From Mesostigma viride (taxonomy: Eukaryota; Streptophyta; Mesostigmatophyceae; Mesostigmatales; Mesostigmataceae), in assembly GCA_009746045.1 (NCBI GenBank), contig RPFO01001508.1:1-28878 (forward strand): a stretch of 28,878 nucleotides of DNA, read 5' to 3'. The notes beneath the pieces are model-generated. The model was given only the letters and a program-made list of their open reading frames with translations, searched no databases and was not told the origin of the DNA. Positions 1-11,435 of the stretch are shown here, piece by piece. Both the position numbers and the translations under genes were made by a program. Every line of letters begins with the position of its first letter. Positions within the stretch are counted from its first letter, which is position 1.

Positions 1-654
1 CCCCCCCACACCCACGCATGCATGCTAGCCCACCTACACCCACGCATGCATGCTAGCCCACCCCCACCCACGCATGCATGCTAGCCCCCCCACACACCCA
101 CGCATGCATGCCAGCCCCCCCACACACCCACGCATGCATGACCGCCCCCCCCACACAACCACGCATGCATGCTAGCCCACCCCCACACCCACGCATGCAT
201 GCTAGCCCACACACCACGCATGGATGCCAGCCCCCACACACACCCACGCATGCATGACAGCCCCCCCACACACCCACGCATGCATGCTAGCCCCCCACAC
301 ACACCCACGCATGCATGCCAGCCCCATACACACCCACGCATGCATGCCAGCCCCCCCCCACACTTACGCATGCATGCTAGCCCCCACACACACCCACGCA
401 TGCATGCCAGCCCCCCCACACCCACGCATGCATGCCAGCCCCCCCCACACTTACGCATGCATGCTAGCCCCCCACACACACCCACGCATTGCATGCCAGC
501 CCCCCCCCACACCCACGCATGCAGGCTAGCCCAACCCCACACCCACGCATGCATGCCAGCCCACCCCCACACCCACACGTGCATGCCAGCCCACCCCACA
601 CCACGCATGCATGCCAGCCCACCCCACACCCACGCGTGCATGCCAGCCCACCCC
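1..654. repeat. Minisatellite, left arm of giant inverted repeat (truncated by window)
   Basis: Tandem units of about 28-30 bp built on CCCACGCATGCATGCTAGC or the CCAGC variant, separated by C-runs and CACACA stretches. It is the reverse complement of the array at 15846-16673; paired positions sum to about 16501 with small length differences. Base 1 pairs near 16500, so roughly 170 bp of this arm lies outside the window. Open frames here (His/Pro/Cys-rich peptides such as MHAC, HPHTH) exist on both strands only because the repeat lacks stops, and they are not genes. Confidence 0.95.
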
Positions 655-655
655 T

Positions 656-931
656 AGCTTGAGCGTGCTTGTAAAGTTTTTGCATGGTTTATTAAAATGA
701 GTGGAATATGTATTTATTGCATTAAATGTTAATTTTATTGATCATGAATGAAAATGGTCAACATTGCCGAAGTGCCCCTAAATTGCTCAATATTGTGTGC
801 TCAAGAATTCAATGAGGATTGTCATCATGGAAACCCGCACAAATTCACGATTCCGGGCATGCATGTGAAAGTATCAAGAACAATTTTCAATTAAGAATGG
901 TATCTCATTGTTCCATGAATCAATATGACTC
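656..931 (+). repeat. 276 bp single-copy segment, left copy of inverted pair
   Basis: AT-rich, non-repetitive segment between minisatellite and satellite. Read by eye against 15570-15845 it is an exact reverse complement with no indels (656 pairs with 15845, 931 with 15570). It has no usable open frame. It contains AATGAGGATT directly joined to GTCATCATGG (811-830), which resembles two separated parts of the adjoining 70/71 bp satellite monomer. Confidence 0.95.
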
Positions 932-1969
932 CATGTACGTAGACAAGCCATGATGACCCCATGGGAGCCTAAATCCTCATCATTAAATACATAAATGCCA
1001 CCCATGTACGTAGACGGGCCATGATGACACCAATGGAGCCTGAATCCTCATCATTAATTACATAAATGCCAACCATGTACATAGACAAGCCATGATGACA
1101 CCATGGGAGCCTGAATCCTCATCATTAAATACATAAATGCCAACCATGTACGTAGGCCAGCCATGATGACACTATGGGAGCCTGAATCCTCATCATTAAT
1201 TTCATACATGCCAACAACACGTAGACGGGCCATAATGACACCACGGGAGCCTGAATCCTCATCATTTATTTTATGAGACATCCATGTACGTAGGCCAGCC
1301 ATGATGACACCATGGGAGCCTGAATCCTCCACATTTTTTTTCTGAGACATCCATGTACGTAGGCCAGCCATGATGACACCATGGGAGCCTGAATCCTCAT
1401 CATTAAATACATACATGCCATCCATGTACGTAGACAGGCCATGATGACACCATGGGAGCCTGAATCCTCATCATTAATTACATAAATGCCAACCATGTAC
1501 GTAGACGGGCCATGATGACACCATGGGAGCCTGAATCCTCATCATTTTTTTTATGAGACATCCATGTACGTAGGCCAGCCATGATGACACCATGGGAGCC
1601 TGAATCCTCGTCATTTTTTTTTCTTTGACATCCATATACGTAGACGGGCCATGATGACACCATGGGAGCCTGAATCCTCATCATTAATTACATACATGCC
1701 ATCCATGTACGTAGACGGGCCATGATGACACCATGGGAGCCTGAATCCTCATCATTTACTATTCCTTGACATCCATGTACGTAGGCCAGCCATGGAGACA
1801 TTATGGGAGCCTGAATCCTCCTCGTTAATTACATAAATGCCAACCATGTACGTAGACAAGCCATGATGACACCATGGGAGCCTGAATCCTCATCATTTAC
1901 TATTCCTTGACATCCATGTACGTAGACGGGCCATGATGACACCATGGGAGCCTGAATCCTCATCATTAA
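932..1969 (-). repeat. 70/71 bp satellite array, inverted block (left arm)
   Basis: About 15 monomers in the orientation opposite to the main array, for example CCTGAATCCTCATCATTAA read on the + strand. The outermost monomers match, as reverse complement, the outermost monomers at the right end (just before 15570) with only a few substitutions. The large inverted repeat therefore extends past the 276 bp segment into the satellite. Short open frames here, on the minus strand, are repeat translations (motif DEDSGSHGVIMA) and not genes. Confidence 0.93.
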
Positions 1970-2011
1970 TTACATGGATGGCATTTATGTATTTAATGAT
2001 GAGGATTCAGG
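1951..2011. repeat. Orientation-switch palindrome of the satellite array
   Basis: CCTGAATCCTCATCATTAA (1951-1969) is followed by a 23 nt spacer (1970-1992) and then by its exact reverse complement TTAATGATGAGGATTCAGG (1993-2011). Left of it all monomers point one way, right of it the other way. Monomer-level pairing continues on both sides, so the two array blocks can fold back on each other. Confidence 0.93.
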
Positions 2012-4734
2012 CTCCCATGGTGTCTCCATGGCTGGCCTACGTACATGGATGTCAAGGAATAGTAAATGATGAGGATTCAGGCTCCCATGGTGTCATCATG
2101 GCCTGTCTACGTACATGGATGGCATGTATGTAATTAATGATGAGGATTCAGGCTCCCATGGTGTCATCATGGCTTGTCTACGTACATGGTTGGCATTTAT
2201 GTAATTAATGAGGAGGATTCAGGCTCCCATGGTGTCATCATGGCTTGTCTACGTACATGGTTGGCATTTATGTAATTAATGATGAGGATTCAGGCTCCCA
2301 TGGTGTCTCCATGGCTGGCCTACGTACATGGATGTCAAGGAATAGTAAATGAGGAGGATTCAGGCTCCCATGGTGTCATCATGGCCCGTGTACGTACATG
2401 GATGGCATGTATGTAATTAATGAGGAGGATTCAGGCTCCCATGGTGTCATCATGGCTGGCCTACGTACATGGATGTCAAAGAAAAAGAAATGATGAGGAT
2501 TCAGGCTCCCATGGTGTCATCATGGCTGGCCTACGTACATGGATGTCTCATAAAATAAATGATGAGGATTCAGGCTCCCATGGTGTCATCATGGCTTGTC
2601 TACCTACATTGTTGGCATGTATGTAATTAATGATGAGGATTCAGGCTCCCATGGTGTCTCCATGGCTGGCCTACGTACATGAATGGCATTTATGTAATTA
2701 ATGATGAGGATTCAGGCTCCCATGGGGTCATCATGGCTTGTCTACGTACATGGTTGGCATTTATGTAATTAACGAGGAGGATTCAGGCTCCCATGGTGTC
2801 TCCATGGCTGGCCTACGTACATGGATGTCAAGGAATAGTAAATGATGAGGATTCAGGCTCCCATGGTGTCATCATGGCCCGTGTACGTACATGGATGGCA
2901 TGTATGTAATTAATGATGAGGATTCAGGCTCCCATGGTGTCATCATGGCCCGTCTACGTACATGGATGTCAAGGAATAGTAAATGATGAGGATTCAGGCT
3001 CCCATGGTGTCATCATGGCCTGTCCTACGTACATGGATGGCATGTATGTATTTAATGATGAGGATTCAGGCTCCCATGGTGTCATCATGGCTGCCTACGT
3101 ACATGGATGTCTCAGAAAAAAATGATGAGGATTCAGGCTCCCATGGTGTCATCATGGCTGGCCTACGTACATGGATGTCAAAGAAAAAATGATGAGGATT
3201 CAGGCTCCCATGGTGTCATCATGGCTTGTCTACGTACATGTTGGCATGTATGTAATTAATGAGGAGGATTCAGGCTCCCATGGTGTCATCATGGCCCTCT
3301 ACGTACATGGATGGCATTTATGTAATTAATGATGAGGATTCAGGCTCCCATGGTGTCATCATGGCTTGTCTACGTACATGGTTGGCATTTATGTAATTAA
3401 TGAGGAGGATTCAGGCTCCCATGGTGTCTCCATGGCTGCCTACGTACATGGATGTCAAGGAATAGTAAATGATGAGGATTCAGGCTCCCATGGTGTCATC
3501 ATGGCCGTCTACGTACATGGATGGCATTTATGTAATTAATGATGAGGATTCAGGCTCCATGGGGTCATCATGGCTTGTCTACGTACATGGTTGGCATTTA
3601 TGTAATTAATGAGGAGGATTCAGGCTCCCATGGTGTCTCCATGGCTGCCTACGTACATGGATGTCAAGGAATAGTAAATGATGAGGATTCAGGCTCCCAT
3701 GGTGTCATCATGGCCTGTCTACGTACATGGATGGCATGTATGTAATTAATGATGAGGATTCAGGCTCCCATGGTGTCATCATGGCTTGTCTACGTACATG
3801 GTTGGCATTTATGTAATTAATGAGGAGGATTCAGGCTCCCATGGTGTCATCATGGCTTGTCTACGTACATGGTTGGCATTTATGTAATTAATGATGAGGA
3901 TTCAGGCTCCCATGGTGTCTCCATGGCTGGCCTACGTACATGGATGTCAAGGAATAGTAAATGAGGAGGATTCAGGCTCCCATGGTGTCATCATGGCCCG
4001 TGTACGTACATGGATGGCATGTATGTAATTAATGAGGAGGATTCAGGCTCCCATGGTGTCATCATGGCTGGCCTACGTACATGGATGTCAAAGAAAAAGA
4101 AATGATGAGGATTCAGGCTCCCATGGTGTCATCATGGCTGGCCTACGTACATGGATGTCTCATAAAATAAATGATGAGGATTCAGGCTCCCATGGTGTCA
4201 TCATGGCTTGTCTACCTACATTGTTGGCATGTATGTAATTAATGATGAGGATTCAGGCTCCCATGGTGTCTCCATGGCTGGCCTACGTACATGAATGGCA
4301 TTTATGTAATTAATGATGAGGATTCAGGCTCCCATGGTGTCATCATGGCCCGTCTACGTACATGGATGGCATTTATGTAATTAATGATGAGGATTCAGGC
4401 TCCCATGGTGTCATCATGGCTTGTCTACGTACATGGTTGGCATTTATGTAATTAATGAGGAGGATTCAGGCTCCCATGGTGTCATCATGGCCCGTCTACT
4501 TACATGGATGGCATTTATGTAATTAATGATGAGGATTCAGGCTCCCATGGGGTCATCATGGCTTGTCTACGTACATGGTTGGCATTTATGTAATTAATGA
4601 GGAGGATTCAGGCTCCCATGGTGTCTCCATGGCTGGCCTACGTACATGGATGTCAAGGAATAGTAAATGATGAGGATTCAGGCTCCCATGGTGTCATCAT
4701 GGCTTGTCTACCTACATGGTTGGCATTTATGTAA

Positions 4735-4772
4735 CCTGAATCCTCTCATTAAGAAAATGAAGAGGATTCAGG
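4735..4772. repeat. Hairpin from inverted monomer fragment, copy 1
   Basis: CCTGAATCCTCT and AGAGGATTCAGG form a 12 bp perfect stem around CATTAAGAAAATGA, which can pair further with one bulge. The first arm is a monomer fragment in reverse orientation inserted in the direct array. The downstream monomer carries CTCCATTGG instead of CTCCCATGG. Confidence 0.9.
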
Positions 4773-7504
4773 CTCCATTGGTGTCATCATGGCTGGCCTA
4801 CGTACATGGATGTCAAGGAATAGTAAATGATGAGGATTCAGGCTCCCATGGTGTCATCATGGCCCGTCTACGTACATGGATGTCAAGGAATAGTAAATGA
4901 TGAGGATTCAGGCTCCCATGGGTCATCATGGCTTGTCTACGTACATGGTTGGCATTTATGTAATTAACGAGGAGGATTCAGGCTCCATTGGTGTCATCAT
5001 GGCTGGCCTACGTACATGGATGTCAAGGAATAGTAAATGATGAGGATTCAGGCTCCCATGGTGTCATCATGGCTTGTCTACGTACATGGTTGGCATTTAT
5101 GTAATTAATGAGGAGGATTCAGGCTCCCATGGTGTCTCCATGGCTGGCCTACGTACATGGATGTCAAGGAATAGTAAATGATGAGGATTCAGGCTCCCAT
5201 GGTGTCATCATGGCCTGTCTACGTACATGGATGGCATGTATGTAATTAATGATGAGGATTCAGGCTCCCATGGTGTCATCATGGCTTGTCTACGTACATG
5301 GTTGGCATTTATGTAATTAATGAGGAGGATTCAGGCTCCCATGGTGTCATCATGGCTTGTCTACGTACATGGTTGGCATTTATGTAATTAATGATGAGGA
5401 TTCAGGCTCCCATGGTGTCTCCATGGCTGGCCTACGTACATGGATGTCAAGGAATAGTAAATGATAAGGATTCAGGCTCCCATGGTGTCATCATGGCCCG
5501 TCTACGTACATGGATGGCATTTATGTAATTAATGATGAGGATTCAGGCTCCCATGGGGTCATCATGGCTTGTCTACGTACATGGTTGGCATTTATGTAAT
5601 TAATGAGGAGGATTCAGGCTCCCATGGTGTCTCCATGGCTGGCCTACGTACATGGATGTCAAGGAATAGTAAATGATGAGGATTCAGGCTCCCATGGTGT
5701 CATCATGGCCTGTCTACGTACATGGATGGCATGTATGTAATTAATGATGAGGATTCAGGCTCCCATGGTGTCATCATGGCTTGTCTACGTACATGGTTGG
5801 CATTTATGTAATTAATGAGGAGGATTCAGGCTCCCATGGTGTCATCATGGCTTGTCTACGTACATGGTTGGCATTTATGTAATTAATGATGAGGATTCAG
5901 GCTCCCATGGTGTCTCCATGGCTGGCCTACGTACATGGATGTCAAGGAATAGTAAATGATGAGGATTCAGGCTCCCATGGTGTCATCATGGCCCGTGTAC
6001 GTACATGGATGGCATGTATGTAATTAATGAGGAGGATTCAGGCTCCCATGGTGTCATCATGGCTGGCCTACGTACATGGATGTCAAAGAAAAAGAAATGA
6101 TGAGGATTCAGGCTCCCATGGTGTCATCATGGCTGGCCTACGTACATGGATGTCTCATAAAATAAATGATGAGGATTCAGGCTCCCATGGTGTCATCATG
6201 GCTTGTCTACCTACATTGTTGGCATGTATGTAATTAATGATGAGGATTCAGGCTCCCATGGTGTCTCCATGGCTGGCCTACGTACATGAATGGCATTTAT
6301 GTAATTAATGATGAGGATTCAGGCTCCCATGGTGTCATCATGGCCCGTCTACGTACATGGATGGCATTTATGTAATTAATGATGAGGATTCAGGCTCCCA
6401 TGGTGTCATCATGGCTTGTCTACGTACATGGTTGGCATTTATGTAATTAATGAGGAGGATTCAGGCTCCCATGGTGTCATCATGGCCCGTCTACTTACAT
6501 GGATGGCATTTATGTAATTAATGATGAGGATTCAGGCTCCCATGGGGTCATCATGGCTTGTCTACGTACATGGTTGGCATTTATGTAATTAATGAGGAGG
6601 ATTCAGGCTCCCATGGTGTCTCCATGGCTGGCCTACGTACATGGATGTCAAGGAATAGTAAATGATGAGGATTCAGGCTCCCATGGTGTCATCATGGCTT
6701 GTCTACGTACATGGTTGGCATTTATGTAATTAACGAGGAGGATTCAGGCTCCATTGGTGTCATCATGGCTGGCCTACGTACATGGATGTCAGGAATAGTA
6801 AATGATGAGGATTCAGGCTCCCATGGTGTCATCATGGCTTGTCTACGTACATGGTTGGCATTTATGTAATTAATGAGGAGGATTCAGGCTCCCATGGTGT
6901 CATCATGGCCCGTCTACTTACATGGATGGCATTTATGTAATTAATGATGAGGATTCAGGCTCCCATGGGGTCATCATGGCTTGTCTACGTACATGGTTGG
7001 CATTTATGTAATTAATGAGGAGGATTCAGGCTCCCATGGTGTCTCCATGGCTGGCCTACGTACATGGATGTCAAGGAATAGTAAATGATGAGGATTCAGG
7101 CTCCCATGGTGTCATCATGGCCCGTCTACGTACATGGATGGCATTTATGTAATTAATGATGAGGATTCAGGCTCCCATGGTGTCATCATGGCTTGTCTAC
7201 GTACATGGTTGGCATTTATGTAATTAATGAGGAGGATTCAGGCTCCCATGGTGTCATCATGGCCCGTCTACTTACATGGATGGCATTTATGTAATTAATG
7301 ATGAGGATTCAGGCTCCCATGGGTCATCATGGCTTGTCTACGTACATGGTGGCATTTATGTAATTAATGAGGAGGATTCAGGCTCCCATGGTGTCTCCAT
7401 GGCTGGCCTACGTACATGGATGTCAAGGAATAGTAAATGATGAGGATTCAGGCTCCCATGGTGTCATCATGGCCCGTCTACGTACATGGTTGGCATTTAT
7501 GTAA

Positions 7505-7542
7505 CCTGAATCCTCTCATTAAGAAAATGAAGAGGATTCAGG
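7505..7542. repeat. Hairpin from inverted monomer fragment, copy 2
   Basis: Same 38 bp hairpin as at 4735-4772, in the same variant neighbourhood. It lies 2770 bp from copy 1, which shows that a multi-kilobase block was duplicated rather than single monomers. Confidence 0.9.
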
Positions 7543-10500
7543 CTCCATTGGTGTCATCATGGCTGGCCTACGTACATGGATGTCAAGGAATAGTAAATGA
7601 TGAGGATTCAGGCTCCCATGGTGTCATCATGGCCCGTCTACGTACATGGATGTCAAGGAATAGTAAATGATGAGGATTCAGGCTCCCATGGGGTCATCAT
7701 GGCTTGTCTACGTACATGGTTGGCATTTATGTAATTAACGAGGAGGATTCAGGCTCCATTGGTGTCATCATGGCTGGCCTACGTACATGGATGTCAAGGA
7801 ATAGTAAATGATGAGGATTCAGGCTCCCATGGTGTCATCATGGCTTTGTCTACGTACATGGTTGGCATTTATGTAATTAATGAGGAGGATTCAGGCTCCC
7901 ATGGTGTCTCCATGGCTGGCCTACGTACATGGATGTCAAGGAATAGTAAATGATGAGGATTCAGGCTCCCATGGTGTCATCATGGCCTGTCTACGTACAT
8001 GGATGGCATGTATGTAATTAATGATGAGGATTCAGGCTCCCATGGTGTCATCATGGCTTGTCTACGTACATGGTTGGCATTTATGTAATTAATGAGGAGG
8101 ATTCAGGCTCCCATGGTGTCATCATGGCTTGACTACGTACATGGTTGGCATTTATGTAATTAATGATGAGGATTCAGGCTCCCATGGTGTCTCCATGGCT
8201 GGCCTACGTACATGGATGTCAAGGAATAGTAAATGATAAGGATTCAGGCTCCCATGGTGTCATCATGGCCCGTCTACGTACATGGATGGCATTTATGTAA
8301 TTAATGATGAGGATTCAGGCTCCCATGGGGTCATCATGGCTTGTCTACGTACATGGTTGGCATTTATGTAATTAATGAGGAGGATTCAGGCTCCCATGGT
8401 GTCTCCATGGCTGGCCTACGTACATGGATGTCAAGGAATAGTAAATGATGAGGATTCAGGCTCCCATGGTGTCATCATGGCCTGTTACGTACATGGATGG
8501 CATGTATGTAATTAATGATGAGGATTCAGGCTCCCATGGTGTCATCATGGCTTGTCTACGTACATGGTTGGCATTTATGTAATTAATGAGGAGGATTCAG
8601 GCTCCCATGGTGTCATCATGGCTGTCTACGTACATGGGTTGGCATTTATGTAATTAATGATGAGGATTCAGGCTCCCATGGTGTCTCCATGGCTGGCCTA
8701 CGTACATGGATGTCAAGGAATAGTAAATGATAAGGATTCAGGCTCCCATGGTGTCATCATGGCCGTCTACGTACATGGATGGCATTTATGTAATTAATGA
8801 TGAGGATTCAGGCTCCCATGGGGTCATCATGGCTTGTCTACGTACATGGATGTCAAAGAAAAAGAAATGATGAGGATTCAGGCTCCCATGGTGTCATCAT
8901 GGCTGGCCTACGTACATGGATGTCTCATAAAATAAATGATGAGGATTCAGGCTCCCATGGTGTCATCATGGCTTGCTACCTACATTGTTGGCATGTATGT
9001 AATTAATGATGAGGATTCAGGCTCCCATGGTGTCTCCATGGCTGGCCTACGTACATGAATGGCATTTATGTAATTAATGATGAGGATTCAGGCTCCCATG
9101 GTGTCATCATGGCCCGTCTACGTACATGGATGGCATTTATGTAATTAATGATGAGGATTCAGGCATGGTGTCATCATGGCTTGTCTACGTACATGGTTGG
9201 CATTTATATAATTATGAGGAGGATTCAGGCTCCCATGGTGTCATCATGGCCCGTCTACTTACATGGATGGCATTTATGTAATTAATGATGAGGATTCAGG
9301 CTCCCATGGGGTCATCATGGCTTGTCTACGTACATGGTTGGCATTTATGTAATTAATGAGGAGGATTCAGGCTCCCATGGTGTCTCCATGGCTGGCCTAC
9401 GTACATGGATGTCAAGGAATAGTAAATGATGAGGATTCAGGCTCCATGGTGTCATCATGGCCCGTCTACGTACATGGATGGCATTTATGTAATTAATGAT
9501 GAGGATTCAGGCTCCCATGGGTCATCATGGCTTGTCTACGTACATGGTTGGCATTTTGTAATTAATGAGGAGGATTCAGGCTCCCATGGTGTCTCCATGG
9601 CTGGCCTACGTACATGGATGTCAAGGAATAGTAAATGATGAGGATTCAGGCCTCCCATGGTGTCATCATGGCCTGTCTACGTACATGGATGGCATGTATG
9701 TAATTAATGATGAGGATTCAGGCTCCCATGGTGTCATCATGGCTTGTCTACGTACATGGATGGCATGTATGTAATTAATGATGAGGATTCAGGCTCCATT
9801 GGTGTCATCATGGCTGGCCTACGTATGTACAATGGATGTCAAAGAAAAAAAAAATGATGAGGATTCAGGCTCCCATGGTGTCATCATTGCCCGTGTATGT
9901 ACATGGTTGCCATTTGTAATTAATGATGAGGATTCAGGCTCCATTGGTCATCATTGCCCGTGTATGTACATGGTTGCATTTATGTATGTAATTAATGATG
10001 AGGATTCAGGCTCCATTGTGTTCATCAATGGCTGGCCTACGTATGTACATGGATGTCAAAGAAAAAAATTGATGAGGATTCAGGCTCCCATGGTGTCATC
10101 ATGGCCCGTCTACGTACATGGATGTCAAGGAATAGTAAGATGAGGATTCAGGCTCCCATGGTGTCTCATGGCTGGCCTACGTACATGAATGGCATTTATG
10201 TAATTAATGATGAGGATTAGGCTCCCATGGTGTCATCATGGCCCGTCTACGTACATGGATGGCATTTATGTAATTAATGATGAGGATTCAGGCTTCCCAT
10301 GGTGTCATCATGGCTTGTCTACGTACATGGTTGGCATTTATGTAATTAATGGGAGGATTCAGGCTCCATGGTGTCATCATGGCCGCCTACTTACATGGAT
10401 GGCATTTATGTAATTAATGATGAGGGATTCAGGCTCCATGGGGTCATCATGGCTTGTCTACGTACATGGTTGGCATTATGTAATTAATGAGGAGGATTCA

Positions 10501-11397
10501 GGCTCCCATGGTGTCCCATGGGCTGGCCTACGTACATGGATGTCAAGGAATAGTAATGATGAGGATTCAGGCTCCCATGGTGTCATCATGGCTTGTCTAC
10601 GTACATGGTTGGGCATTTATGTAATTAACGAGGAGATTCAGGCTCCATTGGTGTCATCATGGCTGGCCTACGTACATGGATGTCAAGGAATAGTAAATGA
10701 TGAGGATTCAGGCTCCCATGGTGTCATCATGGCTTGTCTACGTACATGGTTGGCATTTATGTAATTAATGAGGAGGATTCAGGCTCCCATGGTGTCATCA
10801 TGGCCCGTCTACTTACATGGATGGCATTTATGTTAATTAATGATGAGGATTCAGGCTTCCATGGGGTCATCATGGCTTGTCTACGTACATGGTTGGCATT
10901 TATGTAATTAATGAGGAGGATTCAGGCTCCATGGTGTCTCCATGGCTGGCCTACGTACATGGATGTCAAGGAATAGTAAATGATGAGGATTCAGGCTCCC
11001 ATGGTGTCATCATGGCCCGTCTACGTACATGGATGGCATTTATGTAATTAATGATGAGGCTTCAGGCTCCATGGTGTCATCATGGCTTGTCTACGCTACA
11101 TGGTTGGCATTTATGTAATTAATGAGGAGGATTTCAGGCTCCATGGTGTCATCATGGCCCGTCTACTTACATGGATGCATTTATGTAATTAATGATGAGG
11201 ATTCAGGCTCCCATGGGTATCATGGCTTGTCTACGTACATGGTTGGCATTTATGTAATTAATGAGGAGGATTCAGGCTCCCATGGTGTCTCCATGGCTGG
11301 CCTACGTACATGGATGTCAAGGAATAGTAAATGATGAGGATCAGGCTCCCATGGTGTATCATGGCCCGTCTACGTACATGGTTGGCAATTTATGTAA

Positions 11398-11435
11398 CCT
11401 GAATCCTCTCATTAAGAAAATGAAGAGGATTCAGG
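11398..11435. repeat. Hairpin from inverted monomer fragment, copy 3
   Basis: Third identical hairpin, 3893 bp from copy 2. The surrounding block has one-base indels (for example GGATCAGG and TGGCAATTTATG nearby) that copies 1 and 2 lack. Confidence 0.9.

Noticed and set aside
1-654. Telomere or subtelomere cap
   Set aside because: No TTAGGG, TTTAGGG or related telomere unit is present, and the same array is found inverted internally at 15846-16673.
53-685. Cys/Gly- or His/Pro-rich proteins in the minisatellite, up to 186 codons
   Set aside because: Open on both strands at once because the unit lacks stops. The residue pattern follows the DNA repeat exactly, and the mirror array gives the same peptides.
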